Under the pieces are notes generated by a model. That model saw only the letters and a program-made list of their open reading frames with translations, had not been told where the DNA came from and made no database searches. Of a DNA stretch of 64,000 nucleotides, positions 1-7,961 are shown piece after piece. Within the stretch, counting starts at the first letter, position 1. Each line of letters starts with the position of its first letter. This DNA comes from JBNKHG01 sp050290225. GTDB taxonomy: Bacteria; Pseudomonadota; Gammaproteobacteria; Pseudomonadales; Cellvibrionaceae. The position numbers were made by a program, and so were the translations under genes. The stretch covers positions 1 to 64,000 of the forward strand of contig JBNKHG010000091.1 of assembly GCA_050290225.1 (NCBI GenBank), written 5' to 3'.

Positions 1-264
1 GGCTTCCACCGCTTCGGGGAAGCCGAGACGCTCGAACTCCATGATAAACCCCAGGGCATTGCCGCTGGCGCCACAGCCGAAACAGTAATAAAACTGTTTG
101 TCCGGGCTGACGGTGAAGGAGGGGGTTTTTTCGTCGTGGAAGGGGCAGCAGGCACTGTAGTTCTTGCCGCTCTTCTTTAGTTTGACGCGGTGATCCACCA
201 CTTCGACAATGTCGATGCGGTCCAGCAGTTCGTCGATAAAGGGTTGTGGGATCAGTCCGGCCAT
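1..264 (-). CDS. dnaG: DNA primase DnaG, N-terminal part (cut by window edge)
   Basis: Primase makes the RNA primers for replication forks. Only the first 88 codons are in the window; the rest lies to the left. Translation from the ATG at 264 gives the CHC2 zinc-binding domain, with Cys40, His43, Cys61 and Cys64 at the positions used in E. coli DnaG and the FHDEKTPSF stretch of the family. It follows yqeY and rpsU on the same strand, the usual macromolecular-synthesis arrangement. The spacer before it carries a 20-bp tandem repeat. Confidence 0.95.
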   Translation of the reverse strand, partial: MAGLIPQPFIDELLDRIDIVEVVDHRVKLKKSGKNYSACCPFHDEKTPSFTVSPDKQFYYCFGCGASGNALGFIMEFERLGFPEAVEA

Positions 265-282
265 GGGAAGAGTCTAGCGTTT

Positions 283-393
283 CTCTGTGTTGGGAGATAG
301 GTCGCTGTGTTTGGAGACAGGTCGCTGTGTTTAGAGATAGATCGCTGTGTTGAGCGATAGGTCACTGTGTTGAGCGATAGGTCACTGTGTTGG
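283..393. repeat. 20-bp tandem repeat, about five copies, upstream of dnaG
   Basis: A 20-bp unit, approximately GTCGCTGTGTTKGGAGATAG, recurs head to tail with exact 20-bp spacing. The GTGT core falls at 287, 307, 327, 347, 367 and 387. Copies differ by one to four bases, and the last two full copies are almost identical. The array fills most of the 183-bp spacer between the yqeY stop and the dnaG start, so it is probably transcribed within the rpsU-yqeY-dnaG message. I see no ORF or clear terminator in it. Confidence 0.9.
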
Positions 394-447
394 AACATTG
401 CGCGGGTCGGGAGGAGGCAATAGTGCGGGTTTGCACCTGTCCAAAGG

Positions 448-894
448 CTAATTCAGCCGGGCTTTCAGTTGCTGGCTAACGGCGCCCATATCGGCGCGAC
501 CCTGTACCTGGGGTTTGATGATTGCCATGACTTTGCCCATATCGCGCATGCTTTCGGCACCGCTGTCGGCAATGGCCTGGTCGATAATGGCGGCCAGTTC
601 CTCGTCGCTGAGGGCGGCGGGCAGAAACTCCTGGATCACGGAGATTTCGAAGCTTTCCTGGGCGGCCAGTTCTTCGCGGCCGGCGTCACGGTACTGCTGT
701 TCGGAGTCGCGGCGCTGTTTGCACATCTTGTCGAGGATGGCCAGGACGCGAGCGTCGTCCAGCTCAATGCGTTCATCGACTTCTATACGCTTAAACTCGG
801 ACTGCATCAGGCGGATAACGCCCAGGCGCGGCTTGTCTTTGGCCCGCATGGCGTCTTTCATGGCTTGCTGAATGCGTTGTTTAAGCTCGGACAT
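448..894 (-). CDS. yqeY: GatB/YqeY domain protein
   Basis: A 148-residue protein matching the YqeY family throughout its length. The family resembles the tail domain of the GatB amidotransferase subunit and is suspected of a tRNA-related role; its exact biochemical function is not settled. The start is typical (MSELKQRIQQAMKDAMRAKD) and the end has the conserved GRADMGAVSQQLKARL pattern. It lies between rpsU and dnaG on the minus strand, its usual place in pseudomonad-type genomes. A GGGA sits about six bases before the ATG. Confidence 0.93.
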   Translation of the reverse strand: MSELKQRIQQAMKDAMRAKDKPRLGVIRLMQSEFKRIEVDERIELDDARVLAILDKMCKQRRDSEQQYRDAGREELAAQESFEISVIQEFLPAALSDEELAAIIDQAIADSGAESMRDMGKVMAIIKPQVQGRADMGAVSQQLKARLN

Positions 895-1001
895 GGGAAT
901 TCCCGGTCTTGCTGGTGTCTGTGGTCGATACCTGGGCGGCTCAGGCGGCCTGATTTGGGCCGCCGGTGCGCGGGATTAGCGATGCAGACAGAGAGCGCCG
1001 A

Positions 1002-1217
1002 TCAGTACAGGCGCTGGAACTTGCGATTTTCGCGTTGCAATTTCTTGGCGTGACGCTTTACCGCTGCGGCGGCCTGGCGTTTGCGCACAGAAGTGGGCTT
1101 TTCGTAAAACTCGCGACGACGGACTTCGGCCAGGATACCGGCTTTTTCACAGGAGCGCTTGAAACGGCGCAGGGCAACGTCAAAAGGTTCGTTTTCTTTC
1201 AGCTTAACTGCAGGCAT
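1002..1217 (-). CDS. rpsU: 30S ribosomal protein bS21
   Basis: Small-subunit protein bS21, 71 residues, very basic (24 Lys/Arg by eye in the second half), beginning MPAVKLKENEPFDVALRRFK and ending in LY. bS21 sits near the anti-Shine-Dalgarno end of 16S rRNA and aids initiation. The reading frame stays open to 1280, but the ATG at 1217 matches the family start and has an AGGT ribosome site about seven bases upstream. First gene of the rpsU-yqeY-dnaG series, divergent from tsaD. Confidence 0.97.
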   Translation of the reverse strand: MPAVKLKENEPFDVALRRFKRSCEKAGILAEVRRREFYEKPTSVRKRQAAAAVKRHAKKLQRENRKFQRLY

Positions 1218-1569
1218 GTTTTTACCTAATTTTGGTTGATCTGTCTGAAAAGCCGATGCCTGAGCGTTATACCTGGGCAATATATTTATACCTGGGCATT
1301 ATAAAAAGGTAAGCCGGATCGGGACTTTTCCGCATACTAATCCATCTCTATTTCTAGAGGGGCGCAAATTCTATACGTTAAACACCTTACCTGCAACAGG
1401 CTGTTTCGGTGCCTGAGCACAATCGGTGCTGGCCCTTGGCGGGCTGGATGATTATTATGCGCGCCTATTCAGGCAAATTCTGGTCCGGCAAATCTGGCCA
1501 GGCTAATCTGGCGATTTCCTGGCGCGGTCTATTAATGAACTGACAATCGGGTGACTACTGGCGAGGCGG
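1218..1569. promoter_or_regulatory. Divergent rpsU/tsaD promoter spacer with a 19-bp duplication
   Basis: This 352-bp gap must drive rpsU leftwards and tsaD rightwards. At 1267-1304 a 19-bp unit containing TATACCTGGGCA is present twice in tandem. Read on the minus strand, the two copies end in the -10-like words TATAAT (1298-1303) and TATATT, so the duplication also duplicates a possible rpsU -10 box. No good -35 is visible. The rest (1320-1569) is AT-rich near 1320-1390 and then ordinary sequence without a convincing ORF. Confidence 0.5.
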
Positions 1570-2604
1570 ATGCGAATTCTCGGTATCGAAACTTCCTGTG
1601 ATGAGACGGGTGTGGCGGTGTATGACAGCGACCGTGGACTGCTGGCTCATACCCTCTACAGCCAGGTGGCGTTGCACGCCGACTATGGTGGTGTGGTGCC
1701 GGAACTGGCGTCCCGGGACCATGTGCGTAAAACGCTGCCCTTGATCCGCCAGGTGATGTCAGAGAGCGGCACCGGTGCCGGCGGGATTGATGGCGTGGCC
1801 TATACCCGCGGTCCGGGATTGGTGGGGGCGTTGATGGTGGGGGCCTCCATTGGACGTTCCCTGGCTTATGCCTGGCAGGTCCCCGCCATTGGCGTTCACC
1901 ATATGGAGGGGCATCTGCTGGCGCCCATGCTGGAGCCCAATCCGCCCGCGTTTCCGTTTGTGGCCTTGTTGGTGTCCGGCGGCCATACCCAGCTGGTGCG
2001 GGTTGATGGCATCGGCGAATACCGGCTATTGGGCGAATCTCTGGACGATGCCGCCGGCGAAGCTTTCGATAAAGCCGCCAAGATGCTGGATCTGGATTAC
2101 CCGGGCGGTCCCCGTATCGCGGCGCTGGCGGAGCAGGGCGATCCCGGGCGCTTCAGTTTCCCGCGTCCCATGACCGACCGGCCGGGGCTGGATTTCAGCT
2201 TTAGCGGGCTGAAGACATTTACCCTGAATACCATCAGCGAGCACGCCACCGAGGACGGGCTGCCCGACACCCGGACCTGTGCGGATATCGCCTGCGCTTT
2301 CCAGGAGGCAGTGGTTGCTACCCTGGTGATCAAGTGCCGCCGGGCGCTGCAACAAACGGGCCTGAAAACCCTGGTGATCGCGGGCGGTGTGTCCGCCAAT
2401 CGGCGTCTCCAGAGCGCCCTGGAAACCGCGCTGGCGAAAATCGACGCTGCGGTATTTTACGCTCGACACGAATTCTGTACCGATAACGGTGCAATGATTG
2501 CGTACGCCGGTTGTCAGCGTCTGCTGGCGGGGCAGGGGGAGCCTCTCGGTGTAGTGGTGCAGCCGCGCTGGTCCATGGAAAGCCTGGCTCCCCTTTCGCC
2601 CTGA
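1570..2604 (+). CDS. tsaD: tRNA N6-threonylcarbamoyladenosine synthase subunit TsaD
   Basis: TsaD (formerly Gcp/YgjD) transfers the threonylcarbamoyl group to A37 of ANN-decoding tRNAs, together with TsaB and TsaE. The 344-residue length is normal. The ASKHA fold begins ILGIETSCDETG, and the metal-binding pair His111/His115 lies in HHMEGH. The late GGVSANRRL motif is also conserved. It is divergent from rpsU, the classic tsaD/rpsU arrangement, and followed by folB and folK on the same strand. Confidence 0.97.
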   Translation: MRILGIETSCDETGVAVYDSDRGLLAHTLYSQVALHADYGGVVPELASRDHVRKTLPLIRQVMSESGTGAGGIDGVAYTRGPGLVGALMVGASIGRSLAYAWQVPAIGVHHMEGHLLAPMLEPNPPAFPFVALLVSGGHTQLVRVDGIGEYRLLGESLDDAAGEAFDKAAKMLDLDYPGGPRIAALAEQGDPGRFSFPRPMTDRPGLDFSFSGLKTFTLNTISEHATEDGLPDTRTCADIACAFQEAVVATLVIKCRRALQQTGLKTLVIAGGVSANRRLQSALETALAKIDAAVFYARHEFCTDNGAMIAYAGCQRLLAGQGEPLGVVVQPRWSMESLAPLSP

Positions 2605-2653
2605 TAAGATTGCCGGTGCACGGCGCGAATTCAGTTTTTGAGGGATGTTTTCA

Positions 2654-3025
2654 ATGGATATTGTCTATATCAAAGAGCTGCGTATCGATACCCTGATAGG
2701 CATCTTCGATTGGGAGCGACAGGTGCGTCAGACTGTGTGTCTCGACTTGGAGATGGCAATGGATATTCGCCAGGCCGCCGCCACAGACGATATCCGCCAT
2801 ACGCTGGATTACAAGGCGGTGGTCGATCGCCTGACCTCCTTTGTTGAAGCGGCGCAGTTTGAATTGGTGGAAACCCTGGCCGAGGAGATTACCCGCATTG
2901 TGCGCCAGGAGTTTGGTGTGCCCTGGGTACGGTTGCGCCTGGGCAAGCCGGGAGCACTGTCAGCGGCGCAGGACGTGGGGCTGGTGATCGAACGCGGCCG
3001 GCGGCCGGTCGGGGGCGAGCGCTGA
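2654..3025 (+). CDS. folB: Dihydroneopterin aldolase
   Basis: FolB cleaves 7,8-dihydroneopterin to 6-hydroxymethyl-dihydropterin and glycolaldehyde in folate synthesis. From ATG 2654 the protein is 123 residues and starts MDIVYIKELRIDTLIGIFDW, like E. coli FolB. An in-frame ATG at 2645 is only one base from the GAGG at 2640-2643, whereas 2654 lies about nine bases after it, so 2654 is preferred. The conserved Lys in RLRLGKPGA fits the catalytic lysine of the family. Its TGA overlaps the folK ATG by one base, indicating coupled translation with the next pathway enzyme. Confidence 0.93.
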   Translation: MDIVYIKELRIDTLIGIFDWERQVRQTVCLDLEMAMDIRQAAATDDIRHTLDYKAVVDRLTSFVEAAQFELVETLAEEITRIVRQEFGVPWVRLRLGKPGALSAAQDVGLVIERGRRPVGGER

Positions 3026-3561
3026 TGGCGCAGGTTTTCCTTGGTCTCGGCAGCAACATCGATAGAGAGCGTCATATTGTCGCGGGACTTGAGGCCCTGC
3101 AGGCGCACTTTGGTGAGCTGAGAGTGTCATCGGTCTATGAGAGCGAGGCCGTAGGCTTTGTCGGCGACCACTTTCTCAACCTGGTAGTGGGGTTGGACAC
3201 CGACTGGTCTGTGGGCGTGCTGTCGGCCTGCCTGAAAAAAATCGAAGACGACAACGGCCGCTGCCGTCAGGACCCCAAGTTTAGCGGCCGTACCCTGGAT
3301 ATCGATATCCTTACCTATGATCATTGTGTCGGTGTGATGGACGGTGTTTGCCTGCCGCGCGAGGAAATCACCCGCAACGCCTTTGTATTGCAGCCACTGG
3401 CGGAGGTCGCCGGTGGCGAGTGCCATCCGCGGCTGGGGCGTTCCTATGCCGAGCTCTGGGAATCCTACGACAAACAGAGCCAGAATCTTTGGCCCGTGGA
3501 TTTTATCTGGGGGGACCGCCAAATCTCGGTCGCAAGCCGGCGGTCGGCGACCCGTCGATAG
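3025..3561 (+). CDS. folK: 6-hydroxymethyl-dihydropterin pyrophosphokinase (HPPK)
   Basis: FolK transfers pyrophosphate from ATP to the FolB product. The 178-residue protein has the HPPK opening GLGSNIDRERHI and the magnesium-binding RTLDIDIL motif near residue 95. Position directly after folB, with a TGATG overlap, places two consecutive steps of folate synthesis in one transcript. The C-terminal 20 residues (after about 155) have no counterpart I recognise and are probably a lineage extension. It converges on the DksA-like gene with a 16-bp gap. Confidence 0.94.
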   Translation: MAQVFLGLGSNIDRERHIVAGLEALQAHFGELRVSSVYESEAVGFVGDHFLNLVVGLDTDWSVGVLSACLKKIEDDNGRCRQDPKFSGRTLDIDILTYDHCVGVMDGVCLPREEITRNAFVLQPLAEVAGGECHPRLGRSYAELWESYDKQSQNLWPVDFIWGDRQISVASRRSATRR

Positions 3562-3577
3562 GTGTGTAATTCGGGGG

Positions 3578-3901
3578 CTAGCCCTGGTTGTCGGCGCAGT
3601 TGATACAGAACTCGGCTTCGGGTAGGACGCTCAAGCGCTGTTCACTGATCAGCTCACCGCATTCGCGGCAAATGCCATAATCATCGGTTCCCAGCTTGGC
3701 AAGGGCGGCACGAATGCGCTTGAGCTCGGAAGCCGTCTCCACCGCCAGTGCGTCGAGCACTTCGTCATTTTCCCTTTCCTGGGCTTGTTCCGACCAGTCT
3801 CGACTGTGAGACTTTTTCCGGTCAGATTGAATGGCTTCGAGTCGTTTTTGCAACTCCGCCTGCTTTTTCATCAGGGCTTGACGGGCTTGAAAGGCTTGCA
3901 T
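3578..3901 (-). CDS. DksA/TraR-type zinc-finger protein, short form
   Basis: A 107-residue member of the DksA/TraR family, whose members reach into the RNA polymerase secondary channel and alter promoter open complexes. The last third has the C4 zinc finger (CRECG, then CINCA 21 residues later). Before it lies a short helical hairpin with the acidic stretch ERENDEVLDAL. It is clearly shorter than DksA itself (about 150 residues), so it is a TraR-like or secondary DksA paralogue rather than the main DksA. It lies 51 bp downstream of cca and may share its transcript. Confidence 0.85.
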   Translation of the reverse strand: MQAFQARQALMKKQAELQKRLEAIQSDRKKSHSRDWSEQAQERENDEVLDALAVETASELKRIRAALAKLGTDDYGICRECGELISEQRLSVLPEAEFCINCADNQG

Positions 3902-3952
3902 AGGACTCCCTTTGAAATCGCTTGAGATACTATGTATTAGTTTAGTAATTTT

Positions 3953-5188
3953 TTACGGGACATGTTTCCCGGCTTCCTTTAAGTCTTTCAGGGCTTCAAT
4001 GCGTCGACGGTGCAACTCCTGCCCCAGGGCTTTACCGCTAAGACCTTCGGTCACTAGCTGTTTCGGTTCTATTTTCTGGCAGGTTTTCAAGGCTTGGCGG
4101 AAATAGTCGGCCTGGGGGTAGCCGTCGGTTTCTCGTCCCTGACGGCCACGGGCATCGGCTTCGCAGCACAACAGGAACAGCTCGAACCGCTGCGGACGGC
4201 GGTAGGCATCGATAGCCTGCAATGTTTTGGCCAGGGTCTTGGGCGTGAGTTCAAAAGCGCGGTGACAGTGACTGTGGTACTGGGCGCAGGCCACCGCCAG
4301 GTCGCGATAGTCCTTGGGAATAGCCAAGCGCTCGCAACAGTGTTCGATCAGCGCCACGCTGCGCTGTTCGTGACCGATATGTTGAGGCCACTCGGTCTTG
4401 GGTGTGGTGCCTTTGCCCAGATCATGGATCAGGGCAGCCAGCCGAACTCGCGTGTCATCGCTGAGGCGACAAGCCTGCTGCAGTGCCAGCAGGCTGTGTT
4501 CGCCACAGTCGATTTCCGGGTGGTGTTGGGGCGGCTGCGGCACGCCGAACAGGCGGTCCAGTTCTGGCAGTACTCGCGCCAGGGCGCCACAACGACGCAT
4601 TACCCGCACAAAGGTTTCCGGATTGGGTTCAGCCAGGGCACGGCTCAACTCTTTCCAAACCCGTTCGGGCACCAGGTGATCGGCCTCGCCCTGCTCAACC
4701 ATTTGGGTCATCAGGGCCATGGTGTCTTCGGCGACCGTGAATCCCAGATGCTGGTAGCGGGCGGCAAAGCGGGCAACACGCAAAATTCGCACCGGGTCTT
4801 CACTGAAGGCGGATGAGACGTGGCGGAGGACTTTTTGTTGGAGGTCGCGCTGGCCATGGTAGGGGTCGATCAACTCGCCATCGGCGGTTTCGGCAATGGC
4901 ATTGATGGTGAGGTCGCGCCGACGCAGGTCCTCTTCCAGAGTGACATCGGGCGTGCTGTAAAAATCAAAGCCGGCATAACCGGGACCGGTTTTTCGCTCG
5001 GTGCGGGCGAGGGCGTACTCTTCCTTGGTGTCAGGATGCAAAAACACGGGGAAGTCCTTGCCTACTGCAGTAAAGCCCTTTGCTTGCATCTCTTCCGGAG
5101 TGGCGCCCACCACCACCCAGTCGCTTTCGGAGTAGGGGTAGCCCAGCAATTTGTCGCGCACGGCACCGCCGACCAGGTAGATTTCCAT
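3953..5188 (-). CDS. cca: Multifunctional CCA tRNA nucleotidyltransferase
   Basis: Adds or repairs the 3' CCA of tRNA without a template. The frame extends to 5254, but the ATG at 5188 gives MEIYLVGGAVRDKLLGYPYS, aligning residue for residue with E. coli Cca, and the resulting 411 residues match its 412. The nucleotidyltransferase head holds GGAVRD (7-12) and the metal pair at 21/23, where E. coli has Asp-x-Asp and this protein has Glu21-Ser-Asp23. RRDLTINA follows, then an HD phosphohydrolase domain (IHDLGKG near residue 255), typical of the multifunctional gammaproteobacterial type. Confidence 0.95.
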   Translation of the reverse strand: MEIYLVGGAVRDKLLGYPYSESDWVVVGATPEEMQAKGFTAVGKDFPVFLHPDTKEEYALARTERKTGPGYAGFDFYSTPDVTLEEDLRRRDLTINAIAETADGELIDPYHGQRDLQQKVLRHVSSAFSEDPVRILRVARFAARYQHLGFTVAEDTMALMTQMVEQGEADHLVPERVWKELSRALAEPNPETFVRVMRRCGALARVLPELDRLFGVPQPPQHHPEIDCGEHSLLALQQACRLSDDTRVRLAALIHDLGKGTTPKTEWPQHIGHEQRSVALIEHCCERLAIPKDYRDLAVACAQYHSHCHRAFELTPKTLAKTLQAIDAYRRPQRFELFLLCCEADARGRQGRETDGYPQADYFRQALKTCQKIEPKQLVTEGLSGKALGQELHRRRIEALKDLKEAGKHVP

Positions 5189-5268
5189 GATGGTGAAAGC
5201 TGTTTTGAAAAAATTATTGGGAACCGCTTGACGGCACGGGAAACTATGCCTCACACTCTAAAGCAACC

Positions 5269-5300
5269 ACCCCGGAATTGCCATTTCGGGGTTTTTGTTT
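5269..5300 (+). terminator. Strong intrinsic terminator-like hairpin reading rightwards
   Basis: A nine-pair stem (CCCCGGAAT at 5270-5278 with ATTTCGGGG at 5283-5291, one G-T pair) encloses a four-base loop and is followed on the plus strand by TTTTTGTTTT. It points right, yet the gene to its left, cca, points left. So it would terminate either an antisense transcript or an unseen short plus-strand RNA. On the minus strand the following sequence is a poorer T-tract. Confidence 0.6.
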
Positions 5301-5352
5301 TGGGTTCAACCCCAAGGAAGTTTGGGTCTCTTATATTGTGAAAGAGCTTTCA

Positions 5353-5454
5353 ATGAACACGAGTCTTTGCACTGTGGCATCGATTATGGCGTGGCTGGGA
5401 CGACCAGTGAATCGCCATGACTCCGCTGCGTGCCTGGAGTGTTTGTTGAATTAG
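5353..5454 (+). CDS. Possible 33-codon small ORF between two terminators
   Basis: ATG at 5353 opens a 33-residue frame ending in TAG at 5454, with C-terminal ACLECLLN including a CxxC pair. A GAAAGAG a few bases upstream could be a weak ribosome site, and TATTGT at 5333-5338 a possible -10, without a good -35. An intrinsic terminator follows at 5491. This could be a small protein gene, a leader peptide for the transporter at 5595, or chance. I recognise no homologue. Confidence 0.2.
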   Translation: MNTSLCTVASIMAWLGRPVNRHDSAACLECLLN

Positions 5455-5490
5455 GCAGAGACAAAAAATCCTTTTCGACAAAAAATTTTC

Positions 5491-5530
5491 AAAAGCCGCA
5501 GCGTTTACACCCTGCGGCTTTTTTGTTTTC
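5491..5530. terminator. Bidirectional intrinsic terminator before the EamA gene
   Basis: An 11-bp perfect stem (AAAAGCCGCAG at 5491-5501 with CTGCGGCTTTT at 5512-5522), a 10-base loop, and TTTGTTTT following on the plus strand. On the minus strand the stem is also followed by a T-containing stretch, so it could work in both directions. It separates the small ORF region from the transporter start at 5595. Confidence 0.8.
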
Positions 5531-5594
5531 TCAGTCCCCGAAAGAGAATCAGCAATCCCAGGGTAAAGCGCTGCTCTGAGTACTGGAGTATGTC

Positions 5595-6554
5595 ATGTTT
5601 GCTTTTATCGCCTATGGTCTGGTGGCGTTAATCTGGTCCACAACGCCGCTGGCTATTCAGTGGAGCAGTACCGACTTTAGTTATAGTGCGGCGGCGAGTC
5701 TGCGTATGGCCATTGCCCTGGTGCTGGCCTCGCTGGTGATGGCGCTGTTGCGTCGACCCCTGCGCCTGGAGCGTAAAGCCCTGGCCGCTTACCTGGTGGC
5801 CAGTATAGGGATTTTTCCGAATATGCCCCTGGTGTATTGGTCGGCGCAGTTTATCCCCTCGGGACTGATTGCCCTGATTTTTGGCGTTCTACCGTTTGTC
5901 ACCGCCGGTATTTCCTTTCTGGTCTTTAAGGAAAACCCGTTCAATGGCCGACGGGTATTGGCTTTGTTGGTGGCGATAGCGGGTTTGGGATTGATTTGTC
6001 TGGATCAGTTACAGTTGGGCGTCGATGCGCTTTACGGTGTCTGCGGTATGCTGTTGTCTAACGTAATTTTTGCCAGCTGCAGTCTGTGGTTAAAGCAGTT
6101 GGGTGAGGAGATGGACGCTTTGTCCCAGACCACGGGTGCACTCCTGTTCAGCTTGCCCGGGTTGGTGCTTTGTTGGTGGCTGCTCGATGGCAGCGTACCC
6201 GACGCCGTCGGCGTGCGTTCCATGGTGGGGGTGGGCTACCTGGCGGTGATGGGGTCGCTGTTGGGGTTTACGCTGTATTATTTTGTGCTGAAAGCCTTCG
6301 CGGTGGAGACGGTGTCGCTGATAAGCCTGTTGTCGCCCGTGTTTGCCCTCGCCATTGGCGCCTGGTTCGAAGGTGAGGTGGTCACCCCCAGGCTGAAATT
6401 GGGGGCGGCCCTGGTGATAGGCGCCCTGGTTTTGTACCAGGGCAACCTTTACGTGGCCCGTATCAAGCAGCTGTCGTCTGGGTTCAGGCGTCGCCGCTTC
6501 ACGCTCAATCAGCCGGTTGCGCCTGTGGCTGCGTCACGGGAAGAGTCAGGGTAA
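5595..6554 (+). CDS. DMT-superfamily (EamA) membrane transporter
   Basis: A 319-residue integral inner-membrane protein with about ten hydrophobic helices forming two EamA repeats (roughly 5-135 and 150-285), the drug/metabolite transporter fold. Diagnostic patches are IPSGLIALIFGVLPFV in the first half and VSLISLLSPVFALAIG in the second. The substrate cannot be inferred from sequence; relatives export amino acids, metabolites or drugs. A GGAG lies six bases before the ATG. Its last 50 bases overlap the end of the convergent histidine kinase gene, and the tail after residue 290 is basic and variable. Confidence 0.9.
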   Translation: MFAFIAYGLVALIWSTTPLAIQWSSTDFSYSAAASLRMAIALVLASLVMALLRRPLRLERKALAAYLVASIGIFPNMPLVYWSAQFIPSGLIALIFGVLPFVTAGISFLVFKENPFNGRRVLALLVAIAGLGLICLDQLQLGVDALYGVCGMLLSNVIFASCSLWLKQLGEEMDALSQTTGALLFSLPGLVLCWWLLDGSVPDAVGVRSMVGVGYLAVMGSLLGFTLYYFVLKAFAVETVSLISLLSPVFALAIGAWFEGEVVTPRLKLGAALVIGALVLYQGNLYVARIKQLSSGFRRRRFTLNQPVAPVAASREESG

Positions 6555-7896
6555 AGCAGCTGCCTTTACCCTGCTGGCTTTCGACTTCGATGCTGCCGCG
6601 GTGAGCCTGGATTATGCCGTAGGAGACCGCCAGCCCCAGGCCGGTGCCCTTGCCCACCGCTTTGGTGGTGAAAAAGGGATCGAAGATCTTGCGTTGAATA
6701 GCGGGGGCGATCCCGCTGCCGGTATCACTGATTTTGACAAATATGCAGGGCTCCTCCCGGTCACGGTTACTGGCACCATCTTCTTCAGCGTCGGTACTGG
6801 ATGCTTGGGCGGTGCCCGTTTCGATGGTAATTGTGCCCTGGTTGTCGATGGCCTGACCGGCGTTGATCAACAAGTTGAGCAGCACCTGATTGATTTGCGG
6901 ACCGATGCACTCCACTTCGGGTAAGTCGCCGAACCGCTTTATCACTTCGGCTTTGTACTTCAGTTCGTTGTGGACAATATTGAGGGTGCTTTCAATGCCC
7001 TTGTGGATATCGACCCGCTGCCAGGCTTTCTTTTCCGGGTAGGAAAAGTCCTTGAGGTCGCTAACGATTTGCTTGACCCGGTTTACCCCCTGCAGGGATT
7101 CCGTGATGAGGTGCTGGATATCATCGGTTAGAAAATCAAGATCGATTCGCTGTTTGACCTCCCCGATCCTGTCGCTTATCTCTGTCTTTTCCAGTTGGTG
7201 CTCCGCATGCTGATACAGCGTCAGGAGTTCCAACAGGTCGGCGATATAGGCTTTGAGGGTATCCAGGTTGGAGTTGATATAGCCTACCGGGTTGTTGATT
7301 TCATGGGCCACACCGGCCGCCAGCTGGCCGAGGGAGGCCATTTTTTCGGCGTGAATCAGCTGGCTGTTGGCGGCTTTCAATTGCCTGTTGGCGGCCATTA
7401 ATTCGGCTGTGCGTGCCTGTACCCTCTCCTCCAGGTGCTGTTCGCGGTTGTGTAGCGCCAAGTGGGTTTTAACCCTGGCCAGCAGCTCGTCGCGGTTAAA
7501 AGGGGTGGTGACATAGTCGGCTGCGCCCAGTTGCAGGCTCCGGCTGATGGCGGCGGGGTCGCTATCGGCGGAGAGCACAATGACGGCGGGCGCGCGTTTC
7601 ATGTGGCGCCTGGGCAGTGCTTTGAGCACGTCGAAGCCGGACATTTCCGGCATGTTCAGGTCCAGAAGCATCAGATCGAAATCTGAGGCGTCCAAAGCTT
7701 TTAGGCATTCTTTGCCATTGGTGGCTTCCTGTACCTGCTGGTAATCCTCGGACAGGATGCGCCTGACCAGTTGTCGATTTACGGCGTTGTCGTCGACCAA
7801 CAGAATGGCTTGTGGCATGGGGGGCGGCCCTTGGTTATCGTTAGCGCCCCTGGTTGTGGCCGGCTCGGCTTGTCTGGGGCATTGCTCGTGGGGCAT
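6505..7896 (-). CDS. REC-histidine kinase hybrid (soluble sensor kinase)
   Basis: A cytoplasmic hybrid: an N-terminal receiver domain (phospho-acceptor Asp in DLMLLDLNMPEMSG), a coiled linker, a HisKA dimerisation domain with the phosphorylatable His in GVAHEINNP, and a HATPase domain with N box NQVLLNLLINAGQ, G1 DTGSGIAP and G2 GKGTGLGLA. There is no transmembrane segment, so input probably comes through phosphorylation of its receiver. The ATG at 7896 is preferred because a GGAG lies six bases upstream; an internal ATG at 7818 is the alternative, giving a start right at the receiver domain. It converges with and overlaps the EamA gene. Upstream lies the structured RNA at 7962-8102, and the HTH-REC regulator is divergent. 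Confidence 0.88.
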   Translation of the reverse strand: MPHEQCPRQAEPATTRGANDNQGPPPMPQAILLVDDNAVNRQLVRRILSEDYQQVQEATNGKECLKALDASDFDLMLLDLNMPEMSGFDVLKALPRRHMKRAPAVIVLSADSDPAAISRSLQLGAADYVTTPFNRDELLARVKTHLALHNREQHLEERVQARTAELMAANRQLKAANSQLIHAEKMASLGQLAAGVAHEINNPVGYINSNLDTLKAYIADLLELLTLYQHAEHQLEKTEISDRIGEVKQRIDLDFLTDDIQHLITESLQGVNRVKQIVSDLKDFSYPEKKAWQRVDIHKGIESTLNIVHNELKYKAEVIKRFGDLPEVECIGPQINQVLLNLLINAGQAIDNQGTITIETGTAQASSTDAEEDGASNRDREEPCIFVKISDTGSGIAPAIQRKIFDPFFTTKAVGKGTGLGLAVSYGIIQAHRGSIEVESQQGKGSCFTLTLPVTQPQAQPAD

Positions 7897-7961
7897 TGCT
7901 ATCTCCAGGAGAGCGGCTCCAGGAAAGCAGTGTTCGGGGTAATTGTGCGGGGAACGGGGGC

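Noticed and set aside
469..1053. A plus-strand frame opposite yqeY
   Set aside because: yqeY is clearly the real gene; the frame runs out into the rpsU gene.
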